Assembly: GCF_000473265.1 (NCBI RefSeq)
Contig: NZ_KI421511.1
Coordinates: forward strand, 5,748,360-5,812,359
Direction: 5' to 3'
DNA from: Amycolatopsis thermoflava N1165
Lineage (GTDB): Bacteria; Actinomycetota; Actinomycetes; Mycobacteriales; Pseudonocardiaceae
DNA: 64,000 bases
In this document: positions 1 through 8,392 of the stretch, one piece after another
Position numbering within the stretch: position 1 is the first letter of the stretch
Layout: every line of letters starts with the position of its first letter
Position numbers and translations under genes: made by a program
Notes under the pieces: generated by a model
The model's database searches: none
What the model was told of the DNA's origin: nothing
What the model saw: only the letters and a program-made list of their open reading frames with translations

Positions 1-6
1 AACACG

Positions 7-378
7 ATGAACACCGACGCGAAGCGCATGCTGGCGGACGCGCAAGCCGGCCGCTGGGCGGTGGACGAGGAGACGGGCACACACCTGCGCCAGGCGGTGA
101 GCCAAATGCAGGATCAGTTGACCGACGTCGGTCGCCGGGTCTACCTGCTCAAGCAAGCGCCGAAATTCGGCAACGACGAGTACGCCAGAATGGCCAGTGC
201 GCATTTCCTCCAGGCCATGGACAGCGACGACCAGTCACTGGTTCGCGTCTTCGAAGCCGCACGAGAAATGTTGACAACGCTTTCCCAGGCCATCGAGATC
301 GCAATAAGCAAGTACGACGCCGCCGACGACGCGGCTACGCAGGCTCTCAGCAAGTTCAAGGACCAGGGGTCACGGTGA
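7..378 (+). CDS. Small PE/WXG100-like protein next to DUF3558 lipoproteins
   Basis: A 123-residue protein predicted to be almost entirely helical, with no signal peptide or membrane segment. Its size and composition fit the ESX/PE-like small proteins that in Pseudonocardiaceae sit just upstream of DUF3558 lipoproteins; that link is from memory of gene neighbourhoods, not a detected motif. A GNDEYA stretch near residue 55 is followed by a long C-terminal amphipathic helix. The ATG lies only 6 nt inside the window, so an earlier start or upstream operon partners cannot be excluded. Its TGA overlaps the GTG of the next gene (GTGA), so the two are translationally coupled. Export through a type VII system is inference. 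Confidence 0.72.
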   Translation: MNTDAKRMLADAQAGRWAVDEETGTHLRQAVSQMQDQLTDVGRRVYLLKQAPKFGNDEYARMASAHFLQAMDSDDQSLVRVFEAAREMLTTLSQAIEIAISKYDAADDAATQALSKFKDQGSR

Positions 379-896
379 GCGTGAAGTTTCGTGTCGCGCT
401 GGGGCTCGCCGGTGTGGCGTGCTCAGCGCTCGCAGCAGTTGGGTGCACCAGTACCGTGACCGGCACTGCGACTCCGGCGTCCAGCGCGCCTGCTACGAGC
501 AGCGCGGATGTGTTCGCCGGCCTCAACGCGTGTCAGATCCTGGATCAGCTTTACGCCGGTGAGGGTTTCAACCCCGGCGAGAACAAGACGCGTCGCAACG
601 AGTGCGGCATCCTCAAGCCCGAGTTCGGCTCGTACGGACTTGCCCTTGATCCATCTCAAGGCTTGAGCGAATTCGCCGAAGCGAACACCGGAGTGCAGAC
701 CACCTCGATCAACGGACGCAACGCCATGCAGGCGCCCATCCTGGGCGGTGGCTGCGCGATCGCCATCGAGGTCACGCAACATGCGCGGGCGCTGGTCACT
801 GTGAACATGTCGAGCACCACCGACGACCCACAGGCCTGCCCGAACGCCAGAACGCTCGCGGAAAGGGTCGAGCCATTGCTGCCGAAGGTTCGGTAG
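375..896 (+). CDS. DUF3558 family lipoprotein, copy 1
   Basis: A 173-residue lipoprotein precursor. A lysine/arginine-bearing N-terminus and hydrophobic stretch end in a lipobox-like AVGC with the lipidation cysteine at residue 24, followed by a Ser/Thr/Ala-rich linker. The mature part carries the DUF3558 hallmark ADVFAGLNACQ near residue 40-50 and further cysteines likely to form disulfides outside the cell. The GTG start is set by the 4-nt overlap with the preceding gene. It is a tandem paralogue of the next gene, sharing FAGLNACQ(I/L)LDQL, GFNPGENK and INGR motifs. The function of DUF3558 is not established; a cell-surface role linked to type VII secretion is only inferred. Confidence 0.85.
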   Translation: MSVKFRVALGLAGVACSALAAVGCTSTVTGTATPASSAPATSSADVFAGLNACQILDQLYAGEGFNPGENKTRRNECGILKPEFGSYGLALDPSQGLSEFAEANTGVQTTSINGRNAMQAPILGGGCAIAIEVTQHARALVTVNMSSTTDDPQACPNARTLAERVEPLLPKVR

Positions 897-906
897 GTCC
901 AGCAGT

Positions 907-1449
907 ATGGGATCCCATTTTCGATCAGCAATGATGCCCTGGGGTGCGCGTTTTAGTGGTCTCTTGGCCGCCTTGACGGGGGTGGCTTTGGCAACTGCCT
1001 GCACCGACACGGTTGCCGGCACGGCCGCGCCGGCCGCCGGCGCGACCGCTACTGCCAGCGCCGACGTGTTCGCCGGGCTCAACGCCTGTCAACTACTGGA
1101 CCAGCTCAACGCGGGTCAGGGATTCAACCCCGGCGAGAACAAGAGCGCGCGCAACCAGTGCACAGCGTCGAAACCGGAATTCATCACCTACAGTCTGGCG
1201 CTCGACTCCACGCAAGGGCTGAGCGGATTCGCCGTGGACAACACGGGGGCGCGGGAGATCTCGATCAACGGTCGCGACGCCCTGCAGGCCGACATTCCCA
1301 CCGGCGGCTGTGCTGTCGCGGTGGGGGTCGGAGAACACGCCCTCGCCCTGGTGTTGGCGACCATGGCGCGGGCCAGTGAAGACGCTCAGGGCTGTCCGAA
1401 CGCGCAGGCCTTCGCCGAGAAGGTGGAGCCGCTGCTGCCGGCGGGGTAG
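907..1449 (+). CDS. DUF3558 family lipoprotein, copy 2
   Basis: A 180-residue paralogue of the preceding gene. It has an N-terminal hydrophobic segment ending in ATAC (Cys32 as the lipidation site), an Ala/Thr-rich linker and the same core motifs (ADVFAGLNACQ, GFNPGENK, SLALD, INGRDALQ, CPNAQ). The ATG at 907 lies 10 nt after the previous stop and has only a weak ribosome-binding sequence; in-frame ATGs at 931 and 934 would shorten the n-region and also give a plausible signal peptide. The two copies form a local duplication. The substrate or partner is unknown; surface anchoring is well supported by the lipobox. Confidence 0.85.
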   Translation: MGSHFRSAMMPWGARFSGLLAALTGVALATACTDTVAGTAAPAAGATATASADVFAGLNACQLLDQLNAGQGFNPGENKSARNQCTASKPEFITYSLALDSTQGLSGFAVDNTGAREISINGRDALQADIPTGGCAVAVGVGEHALALVLATMARASEDAQGCPNAQAFAEKVEPLLPAG

Positions 1450-1545
1450 GCGGGCGGATCGGACACATCCGCACCCATCGAACCGGTGATCGCGCTATCT
1501 TCTCGGTGACGTCCACCGTGCGCAAGTTGACCGAGGAGCCCCGGG

Positions 1546-3327
1546 ATGAGTTGGCAGGACGAGCTGCGCCGTTTGGACGCCGAGCTCGCCAACGGGACCA
1601 TCACCCAGCACCAGCACCGCAAGATGCGGGACGAGCTGCTCGCCGCCGCGTCGGGCAATGTGGCGCCGGCGTCGGTGGCTTCGCCGCGGGGGCGGGTTGA
1701 CGGGGCGCCTCAGTGGCAGAGTGCGAATCCGGCCGGTCCGGGGTTCGCTCCGCAGCCGGGGGAGGCGCCGTGGGCGCAGGCGCCCCAAGGGTGGCAGCAG
1801 GAGGGCGCGCCGCAGGGCGCGGTGCCGGGGGGCGCGGTGCCGGGGGGCGCGGTGCCGCAGGGTTTCGCGCCGCAGGGGCAGGTTCCGCCGGGCGAGTACG
1901 GGCATCAGCCGGTGGGCGGGGTGCCGCAGGGGCCGGGCGTGCCGGGGCAGCCGCAGGCGGGCCAGCCGCCGGTTGGGCAGCCGCAGAGCCAGCCGCAGGC
2001 GGGGGTTCAGCCGCAGGTCGGGCAGCCGCAGGACGTGTACGGGCAGGTTCAGACCGGCGCGACGGGGCAGACTCCGGCGGGGCAGCCGCAGGCTGGTCCG
2101 GGTCAGGTCGAGGCGGGGCAGGTCGGGCAGGTTCAGGGTGGCCAGGCTGAGCCAGGGGCCCAGCCGCAGCCCGAAGCCGGGCAGCCGCAGGCCGGCCAGG
2201 GGCAGCCACACAGCGACCAGCCACAGGCTGGCCAGCAGCAGGGCAGCCAGCCGCAGAGCGGCACACCACAGGGCAGCCAGCCGCAGAGCCAGCAGCACGG
2301 TGGGCAACTGGGCGGTCAGCCGCACAGCCAGCCTCAGGCCGGGCAGCCACCGGCCGGCCAGCAGCAGGGTGGCCAAGGGCAGAGTCACCCGCAGGCTGGG
2401 CAGCCGCAAGGCGGCCAGAGCCAGCAGCAGGGTGGGGAGGCTCCCGTCGGGAGTGCGCTCGCCACGGAGGAAGGGCCCACTCAGAGCATCTCCGCGCAGC
2501 TGCTCGCCACCAAGAAGCCCACGAGCGCCCCCAGCCCGGCCGACGAGCGGGCCACCGACTCGATGCGCTTTCCCTCCATCGAGGACGCTCCGACGGTCGT
2601 CACGAATCCGGTGCCTCCGCCTGCCCGGCCGTTGCCCAGCATGACCCCGCCGCCGCCCCTGCATGGGCCCGGCCAACAGCTTCCCTTCGACGCCGCGCCC
2701 GTCTTGCAGGCCCCGCCGAAGCGCAAGCCGACCTGGTTGTTCATCACCCTCGGCGTCGTCGTCGTGGTCGCGATGGTCGCGGCCGGCGTGTGGTTCCTGC
2801 GCGACAACAACACCACCACGACCGCCGGGCCGACCACCTCCGCCGTCAACTCCCCGGAGGCCGTCGAGGCGCGGTTGCCGACCCTGCCGGGCACCCCGAG
2901 CACCAACAACGGCACCCTGACCGTCGAGCAGGGCATCGACCTCAAGCTGTACTCCCGCGAGGAAGGCCAGCTCTTCAAGGACAACGGCGCCAACCAGGTC
3001 ATCTTCCGCGGCTCCTCCCAGGGCCCGCAGGGCTACCTCGTCCTGGTCGTCCCCGCCAGCTCGCCCACCGCCGCGGCCTCGATCACCCGCGGCCTCTACG
3101 AGCACTCCCTCACCGCCGGCCTGCAGACCGTCCCGTCCGGGTCGACCGACGCGAAGGCCGTCACCGGCAGCAACTCGGCAGGCCAGATGAGCGGCACGTG
3201 GTACACCTCGGGCAGCTACGCCGTCGCCATCTGGGTGTCCCAGGGCCTCGACGGCGACCCGAACTCGCTGACCGAACGCCTCGCCCAGACCAAGACCTCC
3301 CTGGCCACGGCACTCCCGCCGAACTAG
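1546..3327 (+). CDS. SHOCT-like / Pro-Gln-rich / single-TM protein, paralogue A
   Basis: A 593-residue protein in three parts. Residues 1-35 (starting MSWQDELRRLDAELANGTI) resemble the short SHOCT-type helical hairpin. Residues about 50-300 are a low-complexity GQPQ/AGQPQ tract with three consecutive GAVPG units. Residues about 392-415 form one hydrophobic TM helix, followed by an extracytoplasmic domain of about 175 residues rich in Ser/Thr/Asn that starts with a LPTLPGTP segment. Topology is probably N-in/C-out. A second gene at 5115 has the same architecture, so this is a paralogous pair. The last codon shares its bases with the stop of the convergent gene (CTAG). No enzymatic motif is seen; a role at the cell envelope is inferred. 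Confidence 0.82.
   Translation: MSWQDELRRLDAELANGTITQHQHRKMRDELLAAASGNVAPASVASPRGRVDGAPQWQSANPAGPGFAPQPGEAPWAQAPQGWQQEGAPQGAVPGGAVPGGAVPQGFAPQGQVPPGEYGHQPVGGVPQGPGVPGQPQAGQPPVGQPQSQPQAGVQPQVGQPQDVYGQVQTGATGQTPAGQPQAGPGQVEAGQVGQVQGGQAEPGAQPQPEAGQPQAGQGQPHSDQPQAGQQQGSQPQSGTPQGSQPQSQQHGGQLGGQPHSQPQAGQPPAGQQQGGQGQSHPQAGQPQGGQSQQQGGEAPVGSALATEEGPTQSISAQLLATKKPTSAPSPADERATDSMRFPSIEDAPTVVTNPVPPPARPLPSMTPPPPLHGPGQQLPFDAAPVLQAPPKRKPTWLFITLGVVVVVAMVAAGVWFLRDNNTTTTAGPTTSAVNSPEAVEARLPTLPGTPSTNNGTLTVEQGIDLKLYSREEGQLFKDNGANQVIFRGSSQGPQGYLVLVVPASSPTAAASITRGLYEHSLTAGLQTVPSGSTDAKAVTGSNSAGQMSGTWYTSGSYAVAIWVSQGLDGDPNSLTERLAQTKTSLATALPPN
1800..2440 (+). repeat. Low-complexity GC-rich repeats coding for GQPQ units
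   Basis: Degenerate tandem repeats of roughly 12-18 nt (variants of GGGCAGCCGCAG) inside the gene at 1546 encode repeated Gly-Gln-Pro-Gln units. At 1818-1859 a 14-nt unit, GGCGCGGTGCCGGG, occurs three times almost perfectly. The bottom strand stays open over long distances here purely because of base composition. The tract is prone to length change by slippage and to assembly error. Confidence 0.85.
3324..3327. other. Shared CTAG: convergent stop codons overlap on both strands
   Basis: The palindrome CTAG supplies the TAG stop of the plus-strand gene (3325-3327) and the TAG stop of the minus-strand gene (3326-3324). There is no intergenic DNA, hence no room for a terminator between the two genes. 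Confidence 0.9.
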
Positions 3328-4958
3328 GGCACCTGACCGGGCCGCAGCACGTCACCACACCGCCCGGTCACCGACGCCGCGCGCGAAGCCTCCACTCGCG
3401 GCACGGTCACCCGCGCGTACGCCCGCAAGTTCACCAGGTCGTCGCCGTCGAGCGCGTCCAGCCGCACCCAGTCGCCGTTCTTGCCCGTCCGGTCGAGCAC
3501 CACCGCCGCGTACTCGACCGCAAGGCGCCCGTCCGACGTCAGCCCCGTCAGGTCGGTCCACGGCACGTGCGTGTGGATGAACGTCGGCTTGACCTCGTCG
3601 AACACGTAGTCCCGCAACCCCCGGAAGTCCCCCGTGGACACCAGGTCCGCGATGTGCGCGTCCGCCAGCCCCACCGAGTCCACCACCCGCAACCGACTGG
3701 TCAGCGCCGTCCCGCCGACATCGGGCAACAGCACCGACCCCTCCCGCAGGCCGATCGTGTCCGCGTACCCGTTGAACAACCGCCCGTACCGCTCCGCGAT
3801 CTGGCACAACGGCACCACCGGACCGCTCGCGAACCCGCGGCCCGAGTCGGCCAGCGCGGGCGCGCTCGGCACCGCCGCGGCCACCAGCACGACCGCCAGC
3901 ACCGCCCGCCAGCGCACCGACAGCGCCCGCATCACCTCGACCACCGCCAGCGCCGCGACCAGCGCCGCCATCGTCCACAACGGAGTCGCGAACCGGAACT
4001 CGCCGCCCGGCTCCGGGTTGAGCACGCAGTACGCCGCCAGCGCGAGCACCAGCGGCACCAGCCACGCCACCAACGGCCGCCGCAACGCCGGGACCAGCCA
4101 GAACGCCAACCCCACGGTCACCAGCCCGGCCAGCACCACCGGCCAGCCGAGATACTCCACCGGCTCCACCACCCGCCCGGCGTTCGACCACGACGGCGGC
4201 TGCTGGTTCTTCGCCACCGCCGTGTTCGGCACCCACCGGCCGAACTCCGCGTGCCGCCACAGCAGGTACGCGCCGTACGGCACCGCGAACGCCAGCACCG
4301 ACACCCCCGTCGGAAGCAACGCCCGCCACCGCCGCGCGAACACCAGCGCCACCACCGGGTAGGCCACCACGAAGATCGCACCGTCCGGCCTGGTCAGAGC
4401 CGCCAGCACGGCCAGCAGACCGGCGGCCAGCCCGACCCGGACGCCGGCCACCCGCCCGTCCGCCACCGCGTGGAACAACAGGGCCGCCAGCCACGCCACC
4501 GCCAGCGCGTACAGCGGGTTCTCCAAACCGGACAGCGACCAGATCACGAACGACGGGATCGCGGCCAGCAACCCGCCCGCGAACAACGTCACCAGCCACG
4601 CCCACCGCGTGACGCGACTCACCGCGAAGTGGCACGCGGCGAGAACACCGGCGCAGCACAGCAATCCGAGCATCTTCGGGAACAGGACGTAGTCGGGCAC
4701 GCCGAAGATCGCGCCGGTGTCGAACAGGCGCAGCACCTTCCCCAGCACCAGCAGGACGAGCCAGGCCGGGTTCGAAAACCCCTCGACCGGTTCCGCACCC
4801 GGCTGGAGCACCGGCCCCGCGCCGTCGACCAGGTCGCGCGCGTACGCGAAAGTGATCGCCGCGTCGTCGTTGATCCAGTTGCCGTAGGACCAGCCGTGCA
4901 GGCCGATGAGCGCGGTTCCCCCGGCGACCGCGGCCACGGCGGGCCAGCGTGCCGCCAT
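3324..4958 (-). CDS. GT-C type polytopic membrane glycosyltransferase-like protein
   Basis: A 544-residue integral membrane protein with about 10 hydrophobic helices in the N-terminal 390 residues and a soluble C-terminal domain. The first extracytoplasmic loop carries WINDDAAITFAYARDL, with the acidic pair typical of GT-C enzymes that use polyprenyl-phosphate sugars, followed by VEGFSNPAW. This pattern is seen in actinobacterial arabino/mannosyltransferase-like proteins. I place the start at ATG 4958 because GGAGG lies just upstream and the hydrophobic N-terminus begins there; a longer reading from 5042 adds a poor leader. It neighbours the glycan genes at 6.3-12.6 kb but faces the other way. 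Donor and acceptor are unknown. Confidence 0.75.
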   Translation of the reverse strand: MAARWPAVAAVAGGTALIGLHGWSYGNWINDDAAITFAYARDLVDGAGPVLQPGAEPVEGFSNPAWLVLLVLGKVLRLFDTGAIFGVPDYVLFPKMLGLLCCAGVLAACHFAVSRVTRWAWLVTLFAGGLLAAIPSFVIWSLSGLENPLYALAVAWLAALLFHAVADGRVAGVRVGLAAGLLAVLAALTRPDGAIFVVAYPVVALVFARRWRALLPTGVSVLAFAVPYGAYLLWRHAEFGRWVPNTAVAKNQQPPSWSNAGRVVEPVEYLGWPVVLAGLVTVGLAFWLVPALRRPLVAWLVPLVLALAAYCVLNPEPGGEFRFATPLWTMAALVAALAVVEVMRALSVRWRAVLAVVLVAAAVPSAPALADSGRGFASGPVVPLCQIAERYGRLFNGYADTIGLREGSVLLPDVGGTALTSRLRVVDSVGLADAHIADLVSTGDFRGLRDYVFDEVKPTFIHTHVPWTDLTGLTSDGRLAVEYAAVVLDRTGKNGDWVRLDALDGDDLVNLRAYARVTVPRVEASRAASVTGRCGDVLRPGQVP

Positions 4959-5114
4959 TTCGCCCCCTCCTCCGTCACACCCTAACCAGAACAAGGTCAC
5001 GAAATGACCCTCACCGGCGATGAGCAGGGTAGGCGTGCACAATGTGCGTCGTCACCGTAGCGCTATCCGGCGGACGCGTTCCGCCTCGTCCAGAGCAGAT
5101 TAGGGGGCTACCGG

Positions 5115-6326
5115 GTGTCCTGGCAGGAGGAGTTGCGCAAGCTGGACGAAGAGCTTGCCTCGGGACGTCTCTCCGCGGACGACTACCGCGTCCGCCGGGA
5201 CCAGGTGCTCTCGTCCGCGGTGTCCTACAGCGACAGCGCGGCCCAGCCGCAGCAGCAGGCGCCCCAGCAACAGCCGACGCCGCAGCAGCAGGACAACTCC
5301 GCGGATTCGACGCAGGTGATCGCGCCGATCAGCCCGCCGCAGGGCACGCCGCAGCCGCCCCAGCAGCAGCCGCAGAACTTCTCCGCAGAACCGACGCAGG
5401 CCGTCTCGCCGAACTGGCAGGCCAGGCCGCCGGTGGACCCGGAGCGCACCCAGTACGTCGCCAACCCGCCCGCGCCGCAGTCGCCGCCCGCGGGCTTCCC
5501 GGCCTCCCCGCCCGCCGGGTTCCCCCAGTCCGGTCCGCAGCCGGTGCAGCAGCCGTGGAACGCGCCGGAATCCGACGCGAGCCCGCCGTGGGGTGGCTCG
5601 GACTTCCCGCCGATCAGCCCGGTCGCGCAGGGACCGGAGGCCTTCGACGACAAGCCCGCCAAGGGCAAGGGCAAGGCCGTCTGGATCTCCGTCGCGGTCG
5701 TCGTGGTGCTGGTCGCCGCGGGCCTGACGATCTTCCTGACCACGTCCGGCGGTGACGACAACCAGGCCGGCCCGACAACCACACAGGCGCCGCCCACTTC
5801 GAGCGCCGCGAGCAACTCGCCCAACCAGGCGCTGCTGGACAAGATCCCGCCGACCGAGGGCACCGCGGACGGTCAGAGCGGTCTGCTGCCGGTCAGCAGG
5901 CTGGTCGACCTCGGCATCATGGACGAGGGCGAGGCCACGCTGCTGAGCAGCCGCTCGGTGCAGGAGGTCGCCTGGCGCGGTTCGCAGCGCCAGCCGGACG
6001 CCAGCGGCCCGGGCAACGAGAAGATTTCGGTGACGGTCATCCCGCTGGACAGCTCCGCCACCGCGACCGCGCTCGCCGGCCAGCTGCGCCAGTACTACGT
6101 GCGCAACGGCCTGGTGCTCATCAGTGACCAGCTGCCGAACATCCCGCCGCAGGTGGTGTTCCACAAGCTCGTCGCCTCGCCGATCGTGTACCGCGCCACC
6201 TGGGTGTCGGGCGAGAACCTGATCCGCGTCAACGTGACGCAGGGCGACCTGGCCGACGAGGCCGCGTTGTCGGGCGCCTACCAGCGGACCGTCCGCTCGA
6301 TGTTGCTGCCCTATCCGGTGGGCTGA
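5115..6326 (+). CDS. SHOCT-like / Pro-Gln-rich / single-TM protein, paralogue B
   Basis: A 403-residue protein with the same layout as the gene at 1546. It has an N-terminal MSWQEELRKLDEELASGRLS helical hairpin, a Pro/Gln/Ala-rich linker (residues about 38-180), a Lys-rich stretch just before a single TM helix (about 186-208), a Thr/Ser-rich stalk and a C-terminal extracytoplasmic domain of about 170 residues starting LLDKIPPTEGT. GTG 5115 is chosen because an AGGGGG ribosome-binding sequence lies about 8 nt upstream and the N-terminus aligns with paralogue A. It ends 2 nt before the methyltransferase gene, so it may be the first gene of the glycan operon. Function is unknown. Confidence 0.82.
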   Translation: MSWQEELRKLDEELASGRLSADDYRVRRDQVLSSAVSYSDSAAQPQQQAPQQQPTPQQQDNSADSTQVIAPISPPQGTPQPPQQQPQNFSAEPTQAVSPNWQARPPVDPERTQYVANPPAPQSPPAGFPASPPAGFPQSGPQPVQQPWNAPESDASPPWGGSDFPPISPVAQGPEAFDDKPAKGKGKAVWISVAVVVVLVAAGLTIFLTTSGGDDNQAGPTTTQAPPTSSAASNSPNQALLDKIPPTEGTADGQSGLLPVSRLVDLGIMDEGEATLLSSRSVQEVAWRGSQRQPDASGPGNEKISVTVIPLDSSATATALAGQLRQYYVRNGLVLISDQLPNIPPQVVFHKLVASPIVYRATWVSGENLIRVNVTQGDLADEAALSGAYQRTVRSMLLPYPVG

Positions 6327-6328
6327 TC

Positions 6329-8392
6329 GTGAGCGACCTGGTCGCCGAGATCATCCGCAACGCCGCCGACCACTCCGCGCTGTCCGACGAGCTGCACTTC
6401 GCGGCACTCGCGCCGGGCGAGCGGGACCAGCTCGACCACGGCCGGGCCAACGCGTTGCGGGCGCTCCGGTTGCCGCCGGACGCGCACGTGCTCGAAGTGG
6501 GCGCGGGGCACGGCGCGGTGACGCGGTACCTCGGCGAGCAGGTGGCGCGGGTCGACGCCGTCGGGGCGGTCCACGCGGAGGCCGTCCGGGCCCGCACCGC
6601 CGACCTGCCCGGGGTGCGCGTGCTGGACGAGGTCCCCGGCGAGCGGTACGACCTGGTCGTCGCGTCCGACGTCGAGCACGCGGACCGGTTGAAGCCCGGC
6701 GGGGTGCTGTGCCTCGCGGTGCCGAACCGGCTGGGCGTTGGCAGGCCGGGCGGGCAGTCGCGCCGCCACTGGGAACGGCGGCTGGCCGAGGCCGGGCTGA
6801 CCGTCCACAAGGTCCTCGGCTGCCTCCCCGGTCACCGGATCACCCGCGCCGTCATCACGGCCGAACTGCTCGACCGGCACCCGCGGCTCGCGGTGGAGCT
6901 GTCCGGCCGTGACGAGCGCTGGGCCGAGATGGTCGAGGGCGGTCTCGGCCTGGACACCGTGGACGGCCTGCTGTTCCTCGCCTCGGCGGGCGAACCCGCC
7001 GCCCGGCTCTGGCCGGACGACCTGCTCGCCACCTACTTCAACACCGACCGCGCGGCCCGCTGGTGCACCCGGGCGGACGTGGTCGGTGACGAGATTCGCC
7101 GCACTCCCCTGCTGCCGCAGGAACCCGGTTCGGTCGCGGTGCGCGAGTGGACGGACGTCGTGGTCGACGCCCCGACGCTGCCCGAGGTGCTGACCGAGCA
7201 GCCGTGGCGGGCCGCGGAGCTGCTGACCGCGTGGGCGGATCTGGTGCGGGCGAACCCGTCGTGGGATCTGATCCCGTCGAACGTGCTGGCCGGAGACCCG
7301 CCGCAGGCGATCGACCTGGAGTGGGAGCGCGCCGGGACGACCGCCGACGAGGTGATCGACCGGGGCCTGCTGCTGCTCGCCGACGAACTCGCCCGGGCCG
7401 GCTGGGCGGGCGCCGCGCCCGGCACGACGGTGCGGGACCTGGCGGCGTGGCTCGGCGTCCTGCTCGAGCGTCCGACGGCGTTCGTCGACGCGGCCGCCGA
7501 GCGGGAGGCGGAGTTCCAGGCGATCCGGCGCTGCGGCGTCACCTCCGGCCCCGGTCTGGACCACGAGCGGGACGCGATGCGCCTGGCCTGGCGCCGCCGT
7601 CTCGCCGAGGAGACCACGCGGCACACCCCGGCCACGACCGAACTGGACGCGCAGGTCGCCCGCACGATGGCCCGCGTGGACCGGATCATCGCGTCCGGCG
7701 ACTCGATGTTCCGCGGCAACACCGAGCACTACTTCGCGGTGGCCGGGCAGGCGCTGCGGGCGTGCCTGCACGGGCTGCAGGCCGCCGGACGGCCCGCGCC
7801 GCGGCGGGTGCTCGACTTCGGCTGCGGCTACGGCCGGGTGCTGCGCACGTTCCGGGCCGCCTTCCCGGACGCCGAACTCGTCGCCTCCGACATCGAACTG
7901 GACGGCGTCGAGCATTGCGTGCGGTTCTTCGGCGCGACCGGGCTGCCCGCGTCGGTGCGCATCGAGGAGATCCCGCAGGTCAGCGACATCGACCTGATCT
8001 GGTCCGGCTCGGTGCTGACCCACCTCGACATCGCGGCGTGGGACGCGCTGCTCGGCTACTTCGAGCGCGCGCTCGCGCCGGGCGGGATCGCGGTGGTCAC
8101 CACGCACGGCCGCCGCGTCGCGTGGCGGATGGCCAACGGCGGCGAGTACGGCCTGACGGCCGCGGACCACGCCCGGGTGCTGGCGGACTACCGTGACCAC
8201 GGGTTCGGCTACGCCGACTACCCCGGCCAGCCCGGGTACGGCATCTCGCTGAGCACCCCGGAGTGGGTGACCGGGCACGTCCTCACCCCGCGGCTGCGCC
8301 TCGCCGGGTACGTCGAGGCGGGCTGGGACGGCCACCAGGACGTGCTGATCCTGGTCAAGGACGCCGAAGAGACGTTGAAGGCGGGACGATGA
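6329..8392 (+). CDS. Tripartite protein: two SAM methyltransferase domains flanking a kinase-like middle
   Basis: A 687-residue protein. Residues about 45-200 carry a first Rossmann methyltransferase (VLEVGAGHGAVTRYL motif I). Residues about 450-660 carry a second, better-conserved one (RVLDFGCGYGRVLRTF, then VASDIELDG with an acidic ribose-binding residue). Between them, around residues 300-340, a WDLIPSNVL...AIDLEW pattern resembles the catalytic/Mg-loop layout of the phosphotransferase-like domain found in some surface-glycan methyltransferase-kinases (WbdD style), probably degenerate. The next gene starts inside its stop (ATGA), and three more coupled glycan genes follow. A role in modifying a surface polysaccharide is inferred from this context; the substrate is unknown. 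Confidence 0.75.
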   Translation: MSDLVAEIIRNAADHSALSDELHFAALAPGERDQLDHGRANALRALRLPPDAHVLEVGAGHGAVTRYLGEQVARVDAVGAVHAEAVRARTADLPGVRVLDEVPGERYDLVVASDVEHADRLKPGGVLCLAVPNRLGVGRPGGQSRRHWERRLAEAGLTVHKVLGCLPGHRITRAVITAELLDRHPRLAVELSGRDERWAEMVEGGLGLDTVDGLLFLASAGEPAARLWPDDLLATYFNTDRAARWCTRADVVGDEIRRTPLLPQEPGSVAVREWTDVVVDAPTLPEVLTEQPWRAAELLTAWADLVRANPSWDLIPSNVLAGDPPQAIDLEWERAGTTADEVIDRGLLLLADELARAGWAGAAPGTTVRDLAAWLGVLLERPTAFVDAAAEREAEFQAIRRCGVTSGPGLDHERDAMRLAWRRRLAEETTRHTPATTELDAQVARTMARVDRIIASGDSMFRGNTEHYFAVAGQALRACLHGLQAAGRPAPRRVLDFGCGYGRVLRTFRAAFPDAELVASDIELDGVEHCVRFFGATGLPASVRIEEIPQVSDIDLIWSGSVLTHLDIAAWDALLGYFERALAPGGIAVVTTHGRRVAWRMANGGEYGLTAADHARVLADYRDHGFGYADYPGQPGYGISLSTPEWVTGHVLTPRLRLAGYVEAGWDGHQDVLILVKDAEETLKAGR

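Noticed and set aside
1495..3105. Minus-strand open reading opposite the Pro/Gln-rich gene
   Set aside because: Leu/Arg repeats are the reverse of the GQPQ tract; no start signal.
2790..4985. Plus-strand open reading of about 730 codons across the GT-C gene
   Set aside because: Composition rich in Arg/His/Gln, no domain; it mirrors the membrane protein on the other strand, which has a proper start and motifs.
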